The position numbers and the translations under genes were made by a program. Positions 17,023 through 24,387 of a DNA stretch of 64,000 nucleotides are shown here, piece after piece (position 1 is the stretch's first letter; the number at the start of each line of letters is the position of its first letter). Source of the stretch: AC-32 sp963717475 (GTDB taxonomy: Bacteria; Actinomycetota; Thermoleophilia; Gaiellales; Gaiellaceae). The notes under the pieces were generated by a model. That model searched no databases. It had not been told where the DNA came from and worked only from the letters and a program-made list of their open reading frames with translations. The stretch is taken from positions 2,604,001 through 2,668,000 of the forward strand of contig OY970337.1 of the NCBI GenBank assembly GCA_963717475.1, read 5' to 3'.

Positions 17023-19773
17023 TCAGAACGTCGTAACTTTGCTCTGGTCTGCGCGTTCCGAAGGTCGGATCCGGCGGGCGAGCTCGGTCCGCGAGCGGAT
17101 GCCGAGCTTGGCGTAGATGTGCGTGAGATGGCTTGCGACCGTTCGCTCCCCGAGGAAGAGCGCCTCGGCGACCTGCCGGTTCGTCCGGCCCTCCGCCACG
17201 AGCTCCGCGACGCGCCGTTCGGAGGCTGTCAGGCCTTCAGCTCGCCGCCGTCCGCCGAGACGGCCGAGCTCCGCCCGCGCTGTCGCGGCCCAGCCCTCGG
17301 CGCCGATCTGCTCGAACGCCTCGACCGCCGCCTCGATCGCCTGGTGTGACGGCTTCTTCTGCCGGAGCCGGCGCCGGGAAATCCCGACGGCCAGGAGCGC
17401 GCGTGCTCTGCCGAACGGGTCGCCGACTTCCTCGTGCTCCGCGACCGCGCGCTCGAGCAGCTCCAGCGCGCGCTCGACCTCACCGTCCGCCGCCGCGACC
17501 AGGCCGCGGCAGCGCGTCACGTGCGGGAACACCCAGTCCCGCTTGACCCGCGCCGCGTCCGCTTCCCAGGTGTCGAGGAGGCGGATTGCATCGGCGTTGC
17601 GACCGAGGCGGAGCAGGAGCTCGACGTAGTCGGGCGTCCACCAGCGGACGCTCGGCTCGCGCCAGGACAGCTGCTCGGCTCGCTGCTCGGCCCGCTCGAG
17701 GGTTGCGACGGCAGCCGAAGTGTCTCCGGCAGAGAGCGCGACGAGCCCGAGCACCGCGAGGTGCTGCGGCGGAGGCGCCCCGAACTGGGTCTCGGCCAGC
17801 TCGAGGGCTCGCTCCGAATGCTCGCGAGCGACCTCCCACCGGCCGCGGTGGACGGCGATGACGGCGAGCGCGAGGTGGTCCTGCGGAATCTCGACGCCGT
17901 ACTGGCTCGAGATGTCGTGTGAGCGAGTCGCGTGCTGCTCGGCGAGCTTCCAGTCGCCGGCCCAGAACTCGACCCACGCGAGACCCCAGAGCGCGCGGGC
18001 GCTCTTTGGCTCGTTCCGCTCGCGCCATTCGAGGTACTCGCGCTCGAGCAGGGCCCGGGCCTCGTCGCGGGTCGACGACGGCGCCAGCGTGTTCGCGAGC
18101 GCCTGCGTCCCTTCCTGGACGAGCCGGTCGGCGCCGAGCGCGGTCGGCAGCTTTTGGACGAGTGCAGGGAGATCCGGGGACGCCTCGGCTTCTCCGTGAA
18201 ACCACGCGAGGACGGCCTCTACCGCGCGGGCGCGGGCGCGGAGCTCGTCGTCGCCGAGCTGGTCGGCGAGCACGAGCGCCGCCTGCGCGTGGGTGTTGTC
18301 GGGCCAGAACCGCTTGGTCCACGCGAGCCGGCAGTGGACCGCTGCCTGGAAGTCCGGACGCAAGACCGCTTCGTCGAGAGCCTGTTCGAGCAGTCGTATG
18401 CCGGGATCGTGGGTCTCGAGCTCGGCGAGCAGGACGAGCGCCTCCGCTCGCCAGGAGCTTTCGTCCGTCTCCGCCAGGAGATCCGCCGCGATCGTGCGCG
18501 CGCGGGTCCACTCCCCGGCCGCGCGATAGGCGCGGGCCGCGGCGAGCGCCCGGCGGCGCCGCTCGTCGGGCGCGTTCGCAGGCGTCAGCCGCGCTGCCTG
18601 CTCGAGGATCGCGGCCGCGATCGCCGAGGCGCCGCGATCGCCGGCCAGTCGTGCCGCCTCGTCGAGCACCTCCGCGACACCTGCATCGGGCGCCTCCTGC
18701 GAGAGCGCAAGATGACGAGCGCGGGCGACCGGGTCCTCGACGATCTGCGCGATCCGCGCGTGGACGCTTCGGCGCTCGTCGCCGAGGTCGCCGTACAGGA
18801 GCGATGCGAGCAGGGGATGCGTGAAACGGACGGCGTCGCCCTCGCGCTCGATCACGTGGGCCTCGAACGCGGGGCCGAGGGTGTCCGTGGCGATCCCCGC
18901 CTCCACTAACAGCGCCTCGCGAGTGGTGCCCAGCGCGGAGACGAAGCCGAGCGCGTGCCGGGTCGTCTCCGGGAGCGCCGCGGCGCGCGCACGCATCAGC
19001 TCGTCGAGCGTCTCGGGCAGCGGCAGCGGCTGCGAGGGGTCGACGTCGTCCGGGAGCGCGCGCGCCAGCTCCAGCGCGAAGAACGGATTGCCCCCCGATT
19101 GCTCGTGAATGCGGAGCAGCGTCTGCCGCGGGAACGCCCGCCCGAGCCGGTCGTGCAGGAGCCGGTGAAGTGCGCCTGCACTCAGCGGCCCGACGGGCAC
19201 GTTCTGGATGCGCTCCGCCGGCAGCGCCTGCTCGAGCCCCGACGGCTGATCCCCGTCGACGACGCGTCGTGCGAGCAGGACGACGACCGGAGTCGTTTCG
19301 AGCCGTCGCAGCGCGAACTCGATCGCGCCGGCCGAAGACGCGTCGAGCCACTGGACGTCGTCCACGGCGACGGCGACCGGGCCGGCTTCGCCGATCAGCT
19401 GCAACGTGTCGCGCACCGCGACCGCGACGGCGCGGGGGTCGACCGGATCGCCCGCGGCCTCGTCCCGCAGAGTGGCTATCTCGAGCGCGCGCCTCCTCGG
19501 CGGCAGGAGCTCGGGCAGCGTCTCCTCGAGGACGCCTTCGAGCAGGTCGCCCAGCCCGGCGTACGCGAGCGTCCTCTCCGCCTCGGCGGGTCGAGACGAG
19601 AGGACGCGCAGGCCCCGCTCGCGCGCCTGCTCGACTGCGGCGAGCCAGAGCGTCGACTTCCCGATCCCCGCCTCGCCCTCCAGCAAGAGCGCGCCCGGTG
19701 CGCCCCGCGGCTCGTCGAGGAACGCGGCGACGGAAGCGAGCTCCCGCTCCCTGGCGACGACCTCCAGTGCCAT
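17023..19773 (-). CDS. LuxR-family ATPase transcriptional regulator (LAL type)
   Basis: A 916-residue MalT/LAL-type regulator. An AAA/NTPase domain at the N-terminus has Walker A GEAGIGKSTLW and Walker B-like VAVAVDDVQWLD. A central region of about 500 residues is made of TPR-like helical repeats. The C-terminus is a LuxR HTH: LTASERRVAELVAEGRTNRQ, then FLGERTVASHLTHIYAKLGI. Ligand binding to the NTPase/TPR part normally controls DNA binding by the HTH. The ATG at 19773 is chosen over a GTG at 19800 because the GTG lies in a dyad. Targets are unknown. Confidence 0.87.
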   Translation of the reverse strand: MALEVVARERELASVAAFLDEPRGAPGALLLEGEAGIGKSTLWLAAVEQARERGLRVLSSRPAEAERTLAYAGLGDLLEGVLEETLPELLPPRRRALEIATLRDEAAGDPVDPRAVAVAVRDTLQLIGEAGPVAVAVDDVQWLDASSAGAIEFALRRLETTPVVVLLARRVVDGDQPSGLEQALPAERIQNVPVGPLSAGALHRLLHDRLGRAFPRQTLLRIHEQSGGNPFFALELARALPDDVDPSQPLPLPETLDELMRARAAALPETTRHALGFVSALGTTREALLVEAGIATDTLGPAFEAHVIEREGDAVRFTHPLLASLLYGDLGDERRSVHARIAQIVEDPVARARHLALSQEAPDAGVAEVLDEAARLAGDRGASAIAAAILEQAARLTPANAPDERRRRALAAARAYRAAGEWTRARTIAADLLAETDESSWRAEALVLLAELETHDPGIRLLEQALDEAVLRPDFQAAVHCRLAWTKRFWPDNTHAQAALVLADQLGDDELRARARAVEAVLAWFHGEAEASPDLPALVQKLPTALGADRLVQEGTQALANTLAPSSTRDEARALLEREYLEWRERNEPKSARALWGLAWVEFWAGDWKLAEQHATRSHDISSQYGVEIPQDHLALAVIAVHRGRWEVAREHSERALELAETQFGAPPPQHLAVLGLVALSAGDTSAAVATLERAEQRAEQLSWREPSVRWWTPDYVELLLRLGRNADAIRLLDTWEADAARVKRDWVFPHVTRCRGLVAAADGEVERALELLERAVAEHEEVGDPFGRARALLAVGISRRRLRQKKPSHQAIEAAVEAFEQIGAEGWAATARAELGRLGGRRRAEGLTASERRVAELVAEGRTNRQVAEALFLGERTVASHLTHIYAKLGIRSRTELARRIRPSERADQSKVTTF

Positions 19774-19786
19774 CTCACCAGAGATC

Positions 19787-19800
19787 GTGACAGACGTCAC
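19787..19800. promoter_or_regulatory. short dyad upstream of the LuxR-type regulator
   Basis: GTGAC-AGAC-GTCAC is a perfect 5-bp inverted repeat 14 bases upstream of the chosen ATG of the regulator. The spacing would suit an autoregulatory operator, but a 5-bp dyad is expected fairly often in GC-rich DNA. Confidence 0.25.
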
Positions 19801-19816
19801 GCGATCTGCGAAACCG

Positions 19817-19990
19817 TCAGAGCGTGAGCTGCGCGGCGAGCTCCACTGCGGCCAGCACGACCGCCACCGACCAGAGCAGCGCGCTCATGCTGAGCCTGGG
19901 CAGCGGGGCGCCGTCGGGCGGCCTCATCAGCCCAGGCCGAGCGGGCTCGTCGTAGAGCGTGGGGGGCGCCATGATCCCGGGCCGCTTCAT
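19817..19990 (-). CDS. small single-pass membrane protein, 57 aa
   Basis: An ATG-started 57-codon ORF. The N-terminal 34 residues are Pro/Arg-rich (MKRPGIMAPPTLYDEPARP); residues 35-56 form one hydrophobic helix (SALLWSVAVVLAAVELAAQL). It lies just upstream of the LuxR-type regulator on the same strand and divergent from the NlpC/P60 gene. No clear ribosome binding site is seen. Function unknown. Confidence 0.5.
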   Translation of the reverse strand: MKRPGIMAPPTLYDEPARPGLMRPPDGAPLPRLSMSALLWSVAVVLAAVELAAQLTL

Positions 19991-20098
19991 CGTATCAACT
20001 ATCGGCCGCTGCGGGCTCGATCCATCCTCCTTTCGGGGTGATCCCTCGAACGAGGGACAGCGGCTTCAGGCTCGGTGGGCACCGCCGATGTAGGCCCG

Positions 20099-20557
20099 AT
20101 GCGCCGCCTGCCAGTTCTCCTTGTGCTGCTTGCGACCATGTGCGGCGCGTGGGCCAAAGCCGGCTTCGCGCGGGTCGCCCCGCCTACTCCGGAGCACAAG
20201 CCCCGCGTGCAGAAGGTCATCCAGTTCGCCCGGCACCAGCTCGGCATCCGCTACAGCTGGGGCGGCACCTCGCGCCGGACGGGCTTCGACTGCTCGGGCC
20301 TCGTCTACGCGGCCTACGGCTCGATCGGCATGAAGATCCCGCGGTCGACCTGGGGGCAGCTTGACGTCGGCCGGCGGGTCGGCTTCGCGCGCCTGCAGCC
20401 CGGCGACCTCGTCTTCACCGAGGGCGGCGGCCACGTCCAGCTCGTCGTCTCGAAGCGCGCCGCGATCTCGGCGCCGCAGACAGGCGAGCGCGTCCGGTAC
20501 GTGCCGCTCAGGCAGCTCCGCCCACAGTTCGCCGGCGCGCGGCGCCTGCTCAAGTAG
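20099..20557 (+). CDS. NlpC/P60 cell-wall peptidase
   Basis: A 152-residue exported protein: signal peptide (residues 1-24) followed directly by an NlpC/P60 domain. The catalytic cysteine is Cys65 in TGFDCSGLVYAA and the histidine is His112 in EGGGHVQLV; GIRYSWGGTS and LQPGDLVF are further family motifs. It should cleave peptide stems of peptidoglycan outside the membrane. No substrate-binding domain is attached. The ATG at 20099 is used; an upstream GTG at 20075 adds only eight poorly conserved residues. Confidence 0.88.
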   Translation: MRRLPVLLVLLATMCGAWAKAGFARVAPPTPEHKPRVQKVIQFARHQLGIRYSWGGTSRRTGFDCSGLVYAAYGSIGMKIPRSTWGQLDVGRRVGFARLQPGDLVFTEGGGHVQLVVSKRAAISAPQTGERVRYVPLRQLRPQFAGARRLLK

Positions 20558-20560
20558 CGG

Positions 20561-20911
20561 CTAGCACGCGATCTGCGAGAAGTTGAACTCCGCGACGGTG
20601 CCCTGCGAGCCCGTTGCGGTCACGGTGACGCTGCCGCAGCCGGTCAGCTCGGAGATGTCGGTCGTGAAGCTGCCGCTGGAGCTCGCACGCGTGTGCTTGG
20701 CCCGGCCGTTCGGCGCGTCCACCTCGATGCGGACTTCTTCGCCCGGCCGGAAGCCCGTGCCCTCGACCCTGAGTGGGCTCTGGCTCACCGGGCGCAGCTC
20801 GGGGCGCTGCGCGGAGGTGGTCGAGGCGGAGGGCGCGGACGATCGTCCGCCACACGCCGTGAGAGCCACAGCGGCGAGCACGAACGCAGCGACGGGCAGC
20901 GATCGCCGCAT
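20561..20911 (-). CDS. putative lipoprotein, 116 aa
   Basis: The N-terminus is a lipoprotein signal with lipobox LTAC (Cys20), so the protein is probably lipid-anchored outside the membrane. After a Ser/Thr-rich linker, about 80 residues form a beta-rich IPT/Ig-like pattern (RVEGTGFRPGEEVRIEVDAP ... SVTVTATGSQGTVAEF). It converges on the NlpC/P60 gene with a 3-base gap. A surface binding or structural role is likely. Confidence 0.7.
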   Translation of the reverse strand: MRRSLPVAAFVLAAVALTACGGRSSAPSASTTSAQRPELRPVSQSPLRVEGTGFRPGEEVRIEVDAPNGRAKHTRASSSGSFTTDISELTGCGSVTVTATGSQGTVAEFNFSQIAC

Positions 20912-20929
20912 GCCGGGGAGTCTAGGGCG

Positions 20930-21151
20930 TCAGTCGACGATGTCGACGTGTGCGCCCGCGGCCTGCCTGCCGGCCTCCCAGGCCCGCACGCGCAGGTAGA
21001 GCTCCATCCGCATCGCCTCGGTGTTGCGCGATCCCAGCAGCGACACCTCGAGCTCGTCGGCCGAGATGGACTGCACGACGGCGTCCGCGTCCTCCTCCAG
21101 GAAGGCCATCAGCTCGTCGAGCAGCTCGGTGGAATCGATTCGAACCCGCAT
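20930..21151 (-). CDS. small acidic protein, 73 aa, unknown function
   Basis: A 73-residue protein, MRVRIDSTELLDELMAFLEE ..., with alternating strand and helix and a C-terminal AHVDIVD. Similar small proteins occur in Thermoleophilia but without assigned function. It ends 18 bases from the start of the lipoprotein gene on the same strand, so co-transcription is likely. The ATG at 21151 is preferred to one at 21190 because the extra residues look non-coding. Confidence 0.6.
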   Translation of the reverse strand: MRVRIDSTELLDELMAFLEEDADAVVQSISADELEVSLLGSRNTEAMRMELYLRVRAWEAGRQAAGAHVDIVD

Positions 21152-21267
21152 CCCCGTACTCAGCCTGCCCTTCTTTGGGCAGTTCGTCACCGGCGAGAGG
21201 GATGGTCCGGCTCCGACTTCCGGCTAGGGCTGGCCGGAGAAACGCGCTAGGGTCGCTCGGCAGGCAG

Positions 21268-21642
21268 ATGGTTCGACTCGCAAAGCAGCTCGTCCTCTCC
21301 TGGGTGGCGAACGCCGTCGTGCTGGCAATCGTCACCGCGGTGCTGAGCGGCGTCACGGTGGACGATGCGGGCGACCTGATCAGGGCAGCGCTGCTGTTCG
21401 GGATCCTGAACACGATCCTGAAGCCGATCCTGCGGGCGCTGACCCTGCCGATCGCGTTCATCACCCTCGGGCTGATCTGGTTCGGCGTCGCGATGCTGAT
21501 GCTCTGGCTCACCGACCTGCTCGTCGGCGGGTTCGACATCCACGGCCTGAGCGCGCTCTTCTGGGCGACGATCGTCGTCTGGGCCGTGAACGTGGTCCTC
21601 GACTTCGTGCCCGGCCCCTGGCGCGGATCGCGCCGGGACTAG
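21268..21642 (+). CDS. four-helix membrane protein, phage-holin-IV/YvlD-like
   Basis: A 124-residue protein with four hydrophobic helices and the family core GILNTILKPILRALTLPIAFITLGL (split as NTILKPILRALTLPI and FITLGLIWFGV). It belongs to the chromosomal 'phage holin family 4'/YvlD group of small envelope proteins, not to a prophage. A paralogue lies at 46388-46768. It ends in a 4-base overlap with the convergent gene. Confidence 0.78.
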   Translation: MVRLAKQLVLSWVANAVVLAIVTAVLSGVTVDDAGDLIRAALLFGILNTILKPILRALTLPIAFITLGLIWFGVAMLMLWLTDLLVGGFDIHGLSALFWATIVVWAVNVVLDFVPGPWRGSRRD

Positions 21643-22352
21643 GACGCCTGGGACGCGGCGGCTCGGTCTTCCCTCGCCTGGTTCACGATCGATTGAACCA
21701 TCGTGTTGGTCTCCGGGAAGTATCCCGACGTGTCGTGGGCGCACTCCTCAGCGGTGCGACAGAACACCTCGGAGCCGCACCGGGCCTTGAAATGCTGGAG
21801 AGCTCGGCGGACGATGTCGCCGCTCATACCAAGACCGAATCCGTAGCGCCGTGCTGCGTACTCGAGACTGTCGATCTCCGTGTAGACGAAGAACTTGTAG
21901 AGCTCCGGCCGCTTGTCTTCGACCTCTGACTCGCTTTCGCACTCCATGTCCTTGAACGCCTGGAGCCGCATGTCGTTCGCCATCTTGATTCGCTCGTAGA
22001 GCGCATCGAACGCCTTCTCGGAGAGGCCGGCTCGCCACTGAAGGACCGCGACGAGCAGGCCGGCGACGGTGAGGACGGCGGCCGCCAGGCCGACTGCTGT
22101 CTGCGGGTCGAGCTTGTGCGTCAACGCCCCGATCGTGGCCGAGCCCGCAGCGACCGCGAGGAGCGTCACGAGGATCCAGACGGGGGCGTCGGAGGTGTGC
22201 GATCGCCTGATGTGGAGTTGCTCGAGCTCGTCCTTGAGCCGACCGCGCATGGCCCAGGTGCTGAAGAAGCGGTGCTGTTTGACGGTGGAGATGAGCCCTC
22301 TCACTCCGTGGGGCTGGTCGGTGCTCGCAGCTATGACATGTGACGGCGACAT
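21639..22352 (-). CDS. two-helix membrane protein, unknown function
   Basis: The 237-residue protein has two adjacent transmembrane helices (about residues 57-80 and 87-106) flanked by a basic N-terminal region and a 130-residue soluble C-terminal domain (YKFFVYTEIDSLEYAARRYG). Two cysteines (RCGSEVFCRT) lie near the end. The architecture resembles SLATT-like or other small signalling membrane proteins, but no family is assigned. Codon use is slightly less GC-biased than in its neighbours. Confidence 0.65.
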   Translation of the reverse strand: MSPSHVIAASTDQPHGVRGLISTVKQHRFFSTWAMRGRLKDELEQLHIRRSHTSDAPVWILVTLLAVAAGSATIGALTHKLDPQTAVGLAAAVLTVAGLLVAVLQWRAGLSEKAFDALYERIKMANDMRLQAFKDMECESESEVEDKRPELYKFFVYTEIDSLEYAARRYGFGLGMSGDIVRRALQHFKARCGSEVFCRTAEECAHDTSGYFPETNTMVQSIVNQAREDRAAASQAS

Positions 22353-22425
22353 GCCTGCAATCCTCTCGTCGGTCTACCGACAAGACGGCCGTCGCGGGCT
22401 GCCTCTTCCGTTGCGCTAGGCGAGC

Positions 22426-22680
22426 TCAGCCGCGGTAGCGGCCGCCGCCGCGGAGCCGCGCCCGCCGGGCTGCGATTTCCTGGTCGAACCTGACGTTCCG
22501 CGCCTGCCGCTCGCCGCCGTTGGCATCGATCTCGAACGTGACGGGCTTCTGCGCGCAGCGGCCCTCGGGCTTCTCGCCGTCTGCGAACCCGTCGCCCGCG
22601 ACGAGGAGGCGCTCATCTTCTTCGGTCCTGATGAAGCCGTGGTCTTTGGCCGAGTTGAACCAGAGCATTTCTCCCCGCAC
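22426..22680 (-). CDS. divergent cold-shock-domain protein, 84 aa
   Basis: The first 40 residues fit a cold-shock domain with a variant RNP1 (LWFNSAKDHGFIRTEEDERL) but lack the usual LFVHHS RNP2. The C-terminal 30 residues are Arg/Gly-rich. AAAGGA upstream supports the GTG start. It follows the cspA-like gene on the same strand but is separated from it by a strong hairpin, so it is likely expressed separately. An RNA-binding role is likely. Confidence 0.68.
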   Translation of the reverse strand: MRGEMLWFNSAKDHGFIRTEEDERLLVAGDGFADGEKPEGRCAQKPVTFEIDANGGERQARNVRFDQEIAARRARLRGGGRYRG

Positions 22681-22703
22681 GGCGTCCTTTCGATTAGGAA
22701 CGA

Positions 22704-22731
22704 GCGCGCGCCCGACGGATCGGGCGCGCGC
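22704..22731 (-). terminator. strong hairpin between two cold-shock-domain genes
   Basis: A perfect 12-bp stem, GCGCGCGCCCGA and TCGGGCGCGCGC, with a 4-base loop lies 13 bases after the stop of the cspA-like gene and before the divergent cold-shock gene. It is probably an intrinsic terminator or attenuator between the two. Confidence 0.7.
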
Positions 22732-22743
22732 CGCGCTCGGTTC

Positions 22744-22953
22744 TTACTGGGCCAGCTGAACGACGTTCTTCGCCTCGGGGCCCTTCTCGCCCTCGGCTGC
22801 GTCGAACTCGACCTTGGCACCCTCGGGGAGCGACTTGTAGCCGTCGCCGCCGATGGCACTGTGATGAACAAAGAGATCCTTGCCCGCTTCGTCAGGGGTG
22901 ATGAATCCGTACCCCTTCGCGTCGTTGAACCACTTCACTGTTCCTGTCGCCAT
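22744..22953 (-). CDS. cold-shock protein, CspA family
   Basis: A canonical 69-residue cold-shock protein with RNP1 GYGFITPD and RNP2 DLFVHHSAI, and ATGTVKWFNDAKGYGFI at the N-terminus. It binds single-stranded RNA/DNA and acts as an RNA chaperone. The strong Shine-Dalgarno AGGAGG lies 8-9 bases upstream of the ATG. The 240 bases upstream (to 23193) hold no gene; they include a relatively AT-rich stretch that may carry the promoters. Confidence 0.95.
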   Translation of the reverse strand: MATGTVKWFNDAKGYGFITPDEAGKDLFVHHSAIGGDGYKSLPEGAKVEFDAAEGEKGPEAKNVVQLAQ

Positions 22954-23193
22954 GAAAAAACACCTCCTCTACCAACTCACGAACGGTAGGTGGGAGGCGC
23001 TGTTCGCCGACCAGGTACTCGCTCTGTGGAGATCTAAGCGTAGCAGCGGCGCTCCATACGTTGCCACGGCCGGTTCGAAGCGCGCTCGGCCACAATCTTG
23101 CTAATCGGCTAAATCAAGCGGTTTTTGGCTGGTTTGGAAGTGGGCCTTGGGGTAGGCCAGAGAGAGACCACGCACACGAGGAGGTGCAACGGA

Positions 23194-23559
23194 ATGGCAA
23201 CTGTTGAGATGTGGACTTTCACCACCCGGATGCCGCCGAACCTCGATCTGACCGGCTTCAAGGTCGAGGCCACCGACGGCAGCATCGGCAAGGTGGACGA
23301 ATCGACCCACGAGGCCGGCGGCAGCTTCATCGTCGTCGACACCGGCCCGTGGATCTTCGGCAAGAAGGTAATGCTCCCGGCCGGCGTGCTCAGGGACATC
23401 GACCCTGACACCGAGACGATCTTCGTGAACCGCACGAAGGACGAGATCAAGAACGCGCCGGAGTTCGATGAGGAGCGGCACAGCGATCCCGTGTACCGCG
23501 AGGAGCTCGGCAGCTACTACGGCAGCCGACCAGCGGATCGCATGGACGAGGGCCTCTAG
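23194..23559 (+). CDS. PRC-barrel-like protein, 121 aa
   Basis: The ATG at 23194 follows GAGGAGG. Residues 20-80 (LTGFKVEATDGSIGKVDEST ... WIFGKKVMLPAGVLRDID) have the PRC-barrel pattern; the acidic C-terminus ends in YYGSRPADRMDEGL. PRC-barrel proteins occur in RNA metabolism (RimM) and in stress or photosynthetic proteins. Here the single small domain resembles actinobacterial stress-type members. Function is inferred only from fold. Confidence 0.72.
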   Translation: MATVEMWTFTTRMPPNLDLTGFKVEATDGSIGKVDESTHEAGGSFIVVDTGPWIFGKKVMLPAGVLRDIDPDTETIFVNRTKDEIKNAPEFDEERHSDPVYREELGSYYGSRPADRMDEGL

Positions 23560-23575
23560 CTCCCTCCGGACCTTC

Positions 23576-23604
23576 GCGAGGCCCCGCCAAGCGCGGGGCC
23601 TCGC
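23576..23604 (+). terminator. 12-bp stem terminator
   Basis: GCGAGGCCCCGC and GCGGGGCCTCGC pair perfectly around a CAAGC loop, 17 bases after the PRC-barrel gene stop. It is very stable, with no T-run. Confidence 0.72.
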
Positions 23605-23652
23605 TGTCTAGGATCGGTCGAGCCACGTCGGCCCCTACCCGGAGGTGAACGG

Positions 23653-24291
23653 ATGAACGAGAACCCCAAATGGAAGGTCGCGCGCCTCGACGATTTCGAG
23701 CGGCGCGGCAGTTTCATCCCGGTGCGCGAGTTCCTGGGCATCCACTCGTTCGGGATGAACGCCCGCGTTCCCGGCGAGGACGGCACGCTGGTCAACGAGC
23801 ACGACGAGTCCGGCTCGGGGCAGGAGGAGGTGTACGTGGTGCTCGACGGCAGCGCCACCTTCGAGGTCGACGGCGAGACGTTCGACGCGCCGGCCGGAAC
23901 GTTCGTGTCCGTGCAGCCGGGAGTGAGCCGCAAGGCGACCGGAGACGCAAACGTTCTCGTCATGGGCGGCACACCCGGCGAGGCGTACGAGGCCCTCGAC
24001 TGGGGCGAGGCGTGGCAGGTGCAAAGCGAGTCGATGGCCGCCTACGGCGAGCAGCGCTACGCCGACGCGCTCGAGATCGTGCGCCAGGGCCTCGAGCGCT
24101 ACCCGGACAATCCGGGCCTCAACTTCAACTACGCGTGCTTCGCGTCACTCGCGGGCGACGTCGACGACGAGACGTTCAGCCACCTGAGGCGGTCGGTCGA
24201 GCTGTACGAGCCGTTCCGCCAGCAGGCGCGCACGGACGAAGACCTCGCCGCCATCCGCGACGACCCGCGGTTCGAGGCGACTCTTCGATAG
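23653..24291 (+). CDS. cupin-TPR fusion protein
   Basis: The 212-residue soluble protein combines a cupin domain (about residues 20-110; EEVYVVLDGSATFEVDGETF and APAGTFVSVQPGV) with a C-terminal helical TPR-like part (RYADALEIVRQGLERYPDNP). The His residues typical of a metal cupin are few: NEHDESGSG is the first motif. Metal binding is therefore uncertain. CCCGGAGG lies ten bases before the ATG. This architecture occurs in actinobacterial 'cupin domain' genes of unknown role. Confidence 0.78.
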   Translation: MNENPKWKVARLDDFERRGSFIPVREFLGIHSFGMNARVPGEDGTLVNEHDESGSGQEEVYVVLDGSATFEVDGETFDAPAGTFVSVQPGVSRKATGDANVLVMGGTPGEAYEALDWGEAWQVQSESMAAYGEQRYADALEIVRQGLERYPDNPGLNFNYACFASLAGDVDDETFSHLRRSVELYEPFRQQARTDEDLAAIRDDPRFEATLR

Positions 24292-24387
24292 CGCTGCAGT
24301 TCGCCGTCTGCGCGGAGCTCTCTGACGTACTGCTTCCGGGCCGCGCCCCTTCCTCGGCCGCGAGGGCTGGTTCACCCGCGCTAAGAC

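Noticed and set aside
19991..20098. c-di-AMP (ydaO) riboswitch upstream of the NlpC/P60 gene
   Set aside because: A short GGGGTGA...GACAGC similarity is present, but the region is too short and the remaining conserved segments are missing.
21130..21155. tRNA-like T-arm (GGGTTCGAATC) on the minus strand
   Set aside because: No acceptor, D or anticodon arm surrounds it; it lies in the coding sequence of the 73-residue protein.
21268..21642. Prophage holin
   Set aside because: The 'phage holin family 4' name is historical; there is no endolysin or phage gene nearby, and a paralogue exists at 46388.
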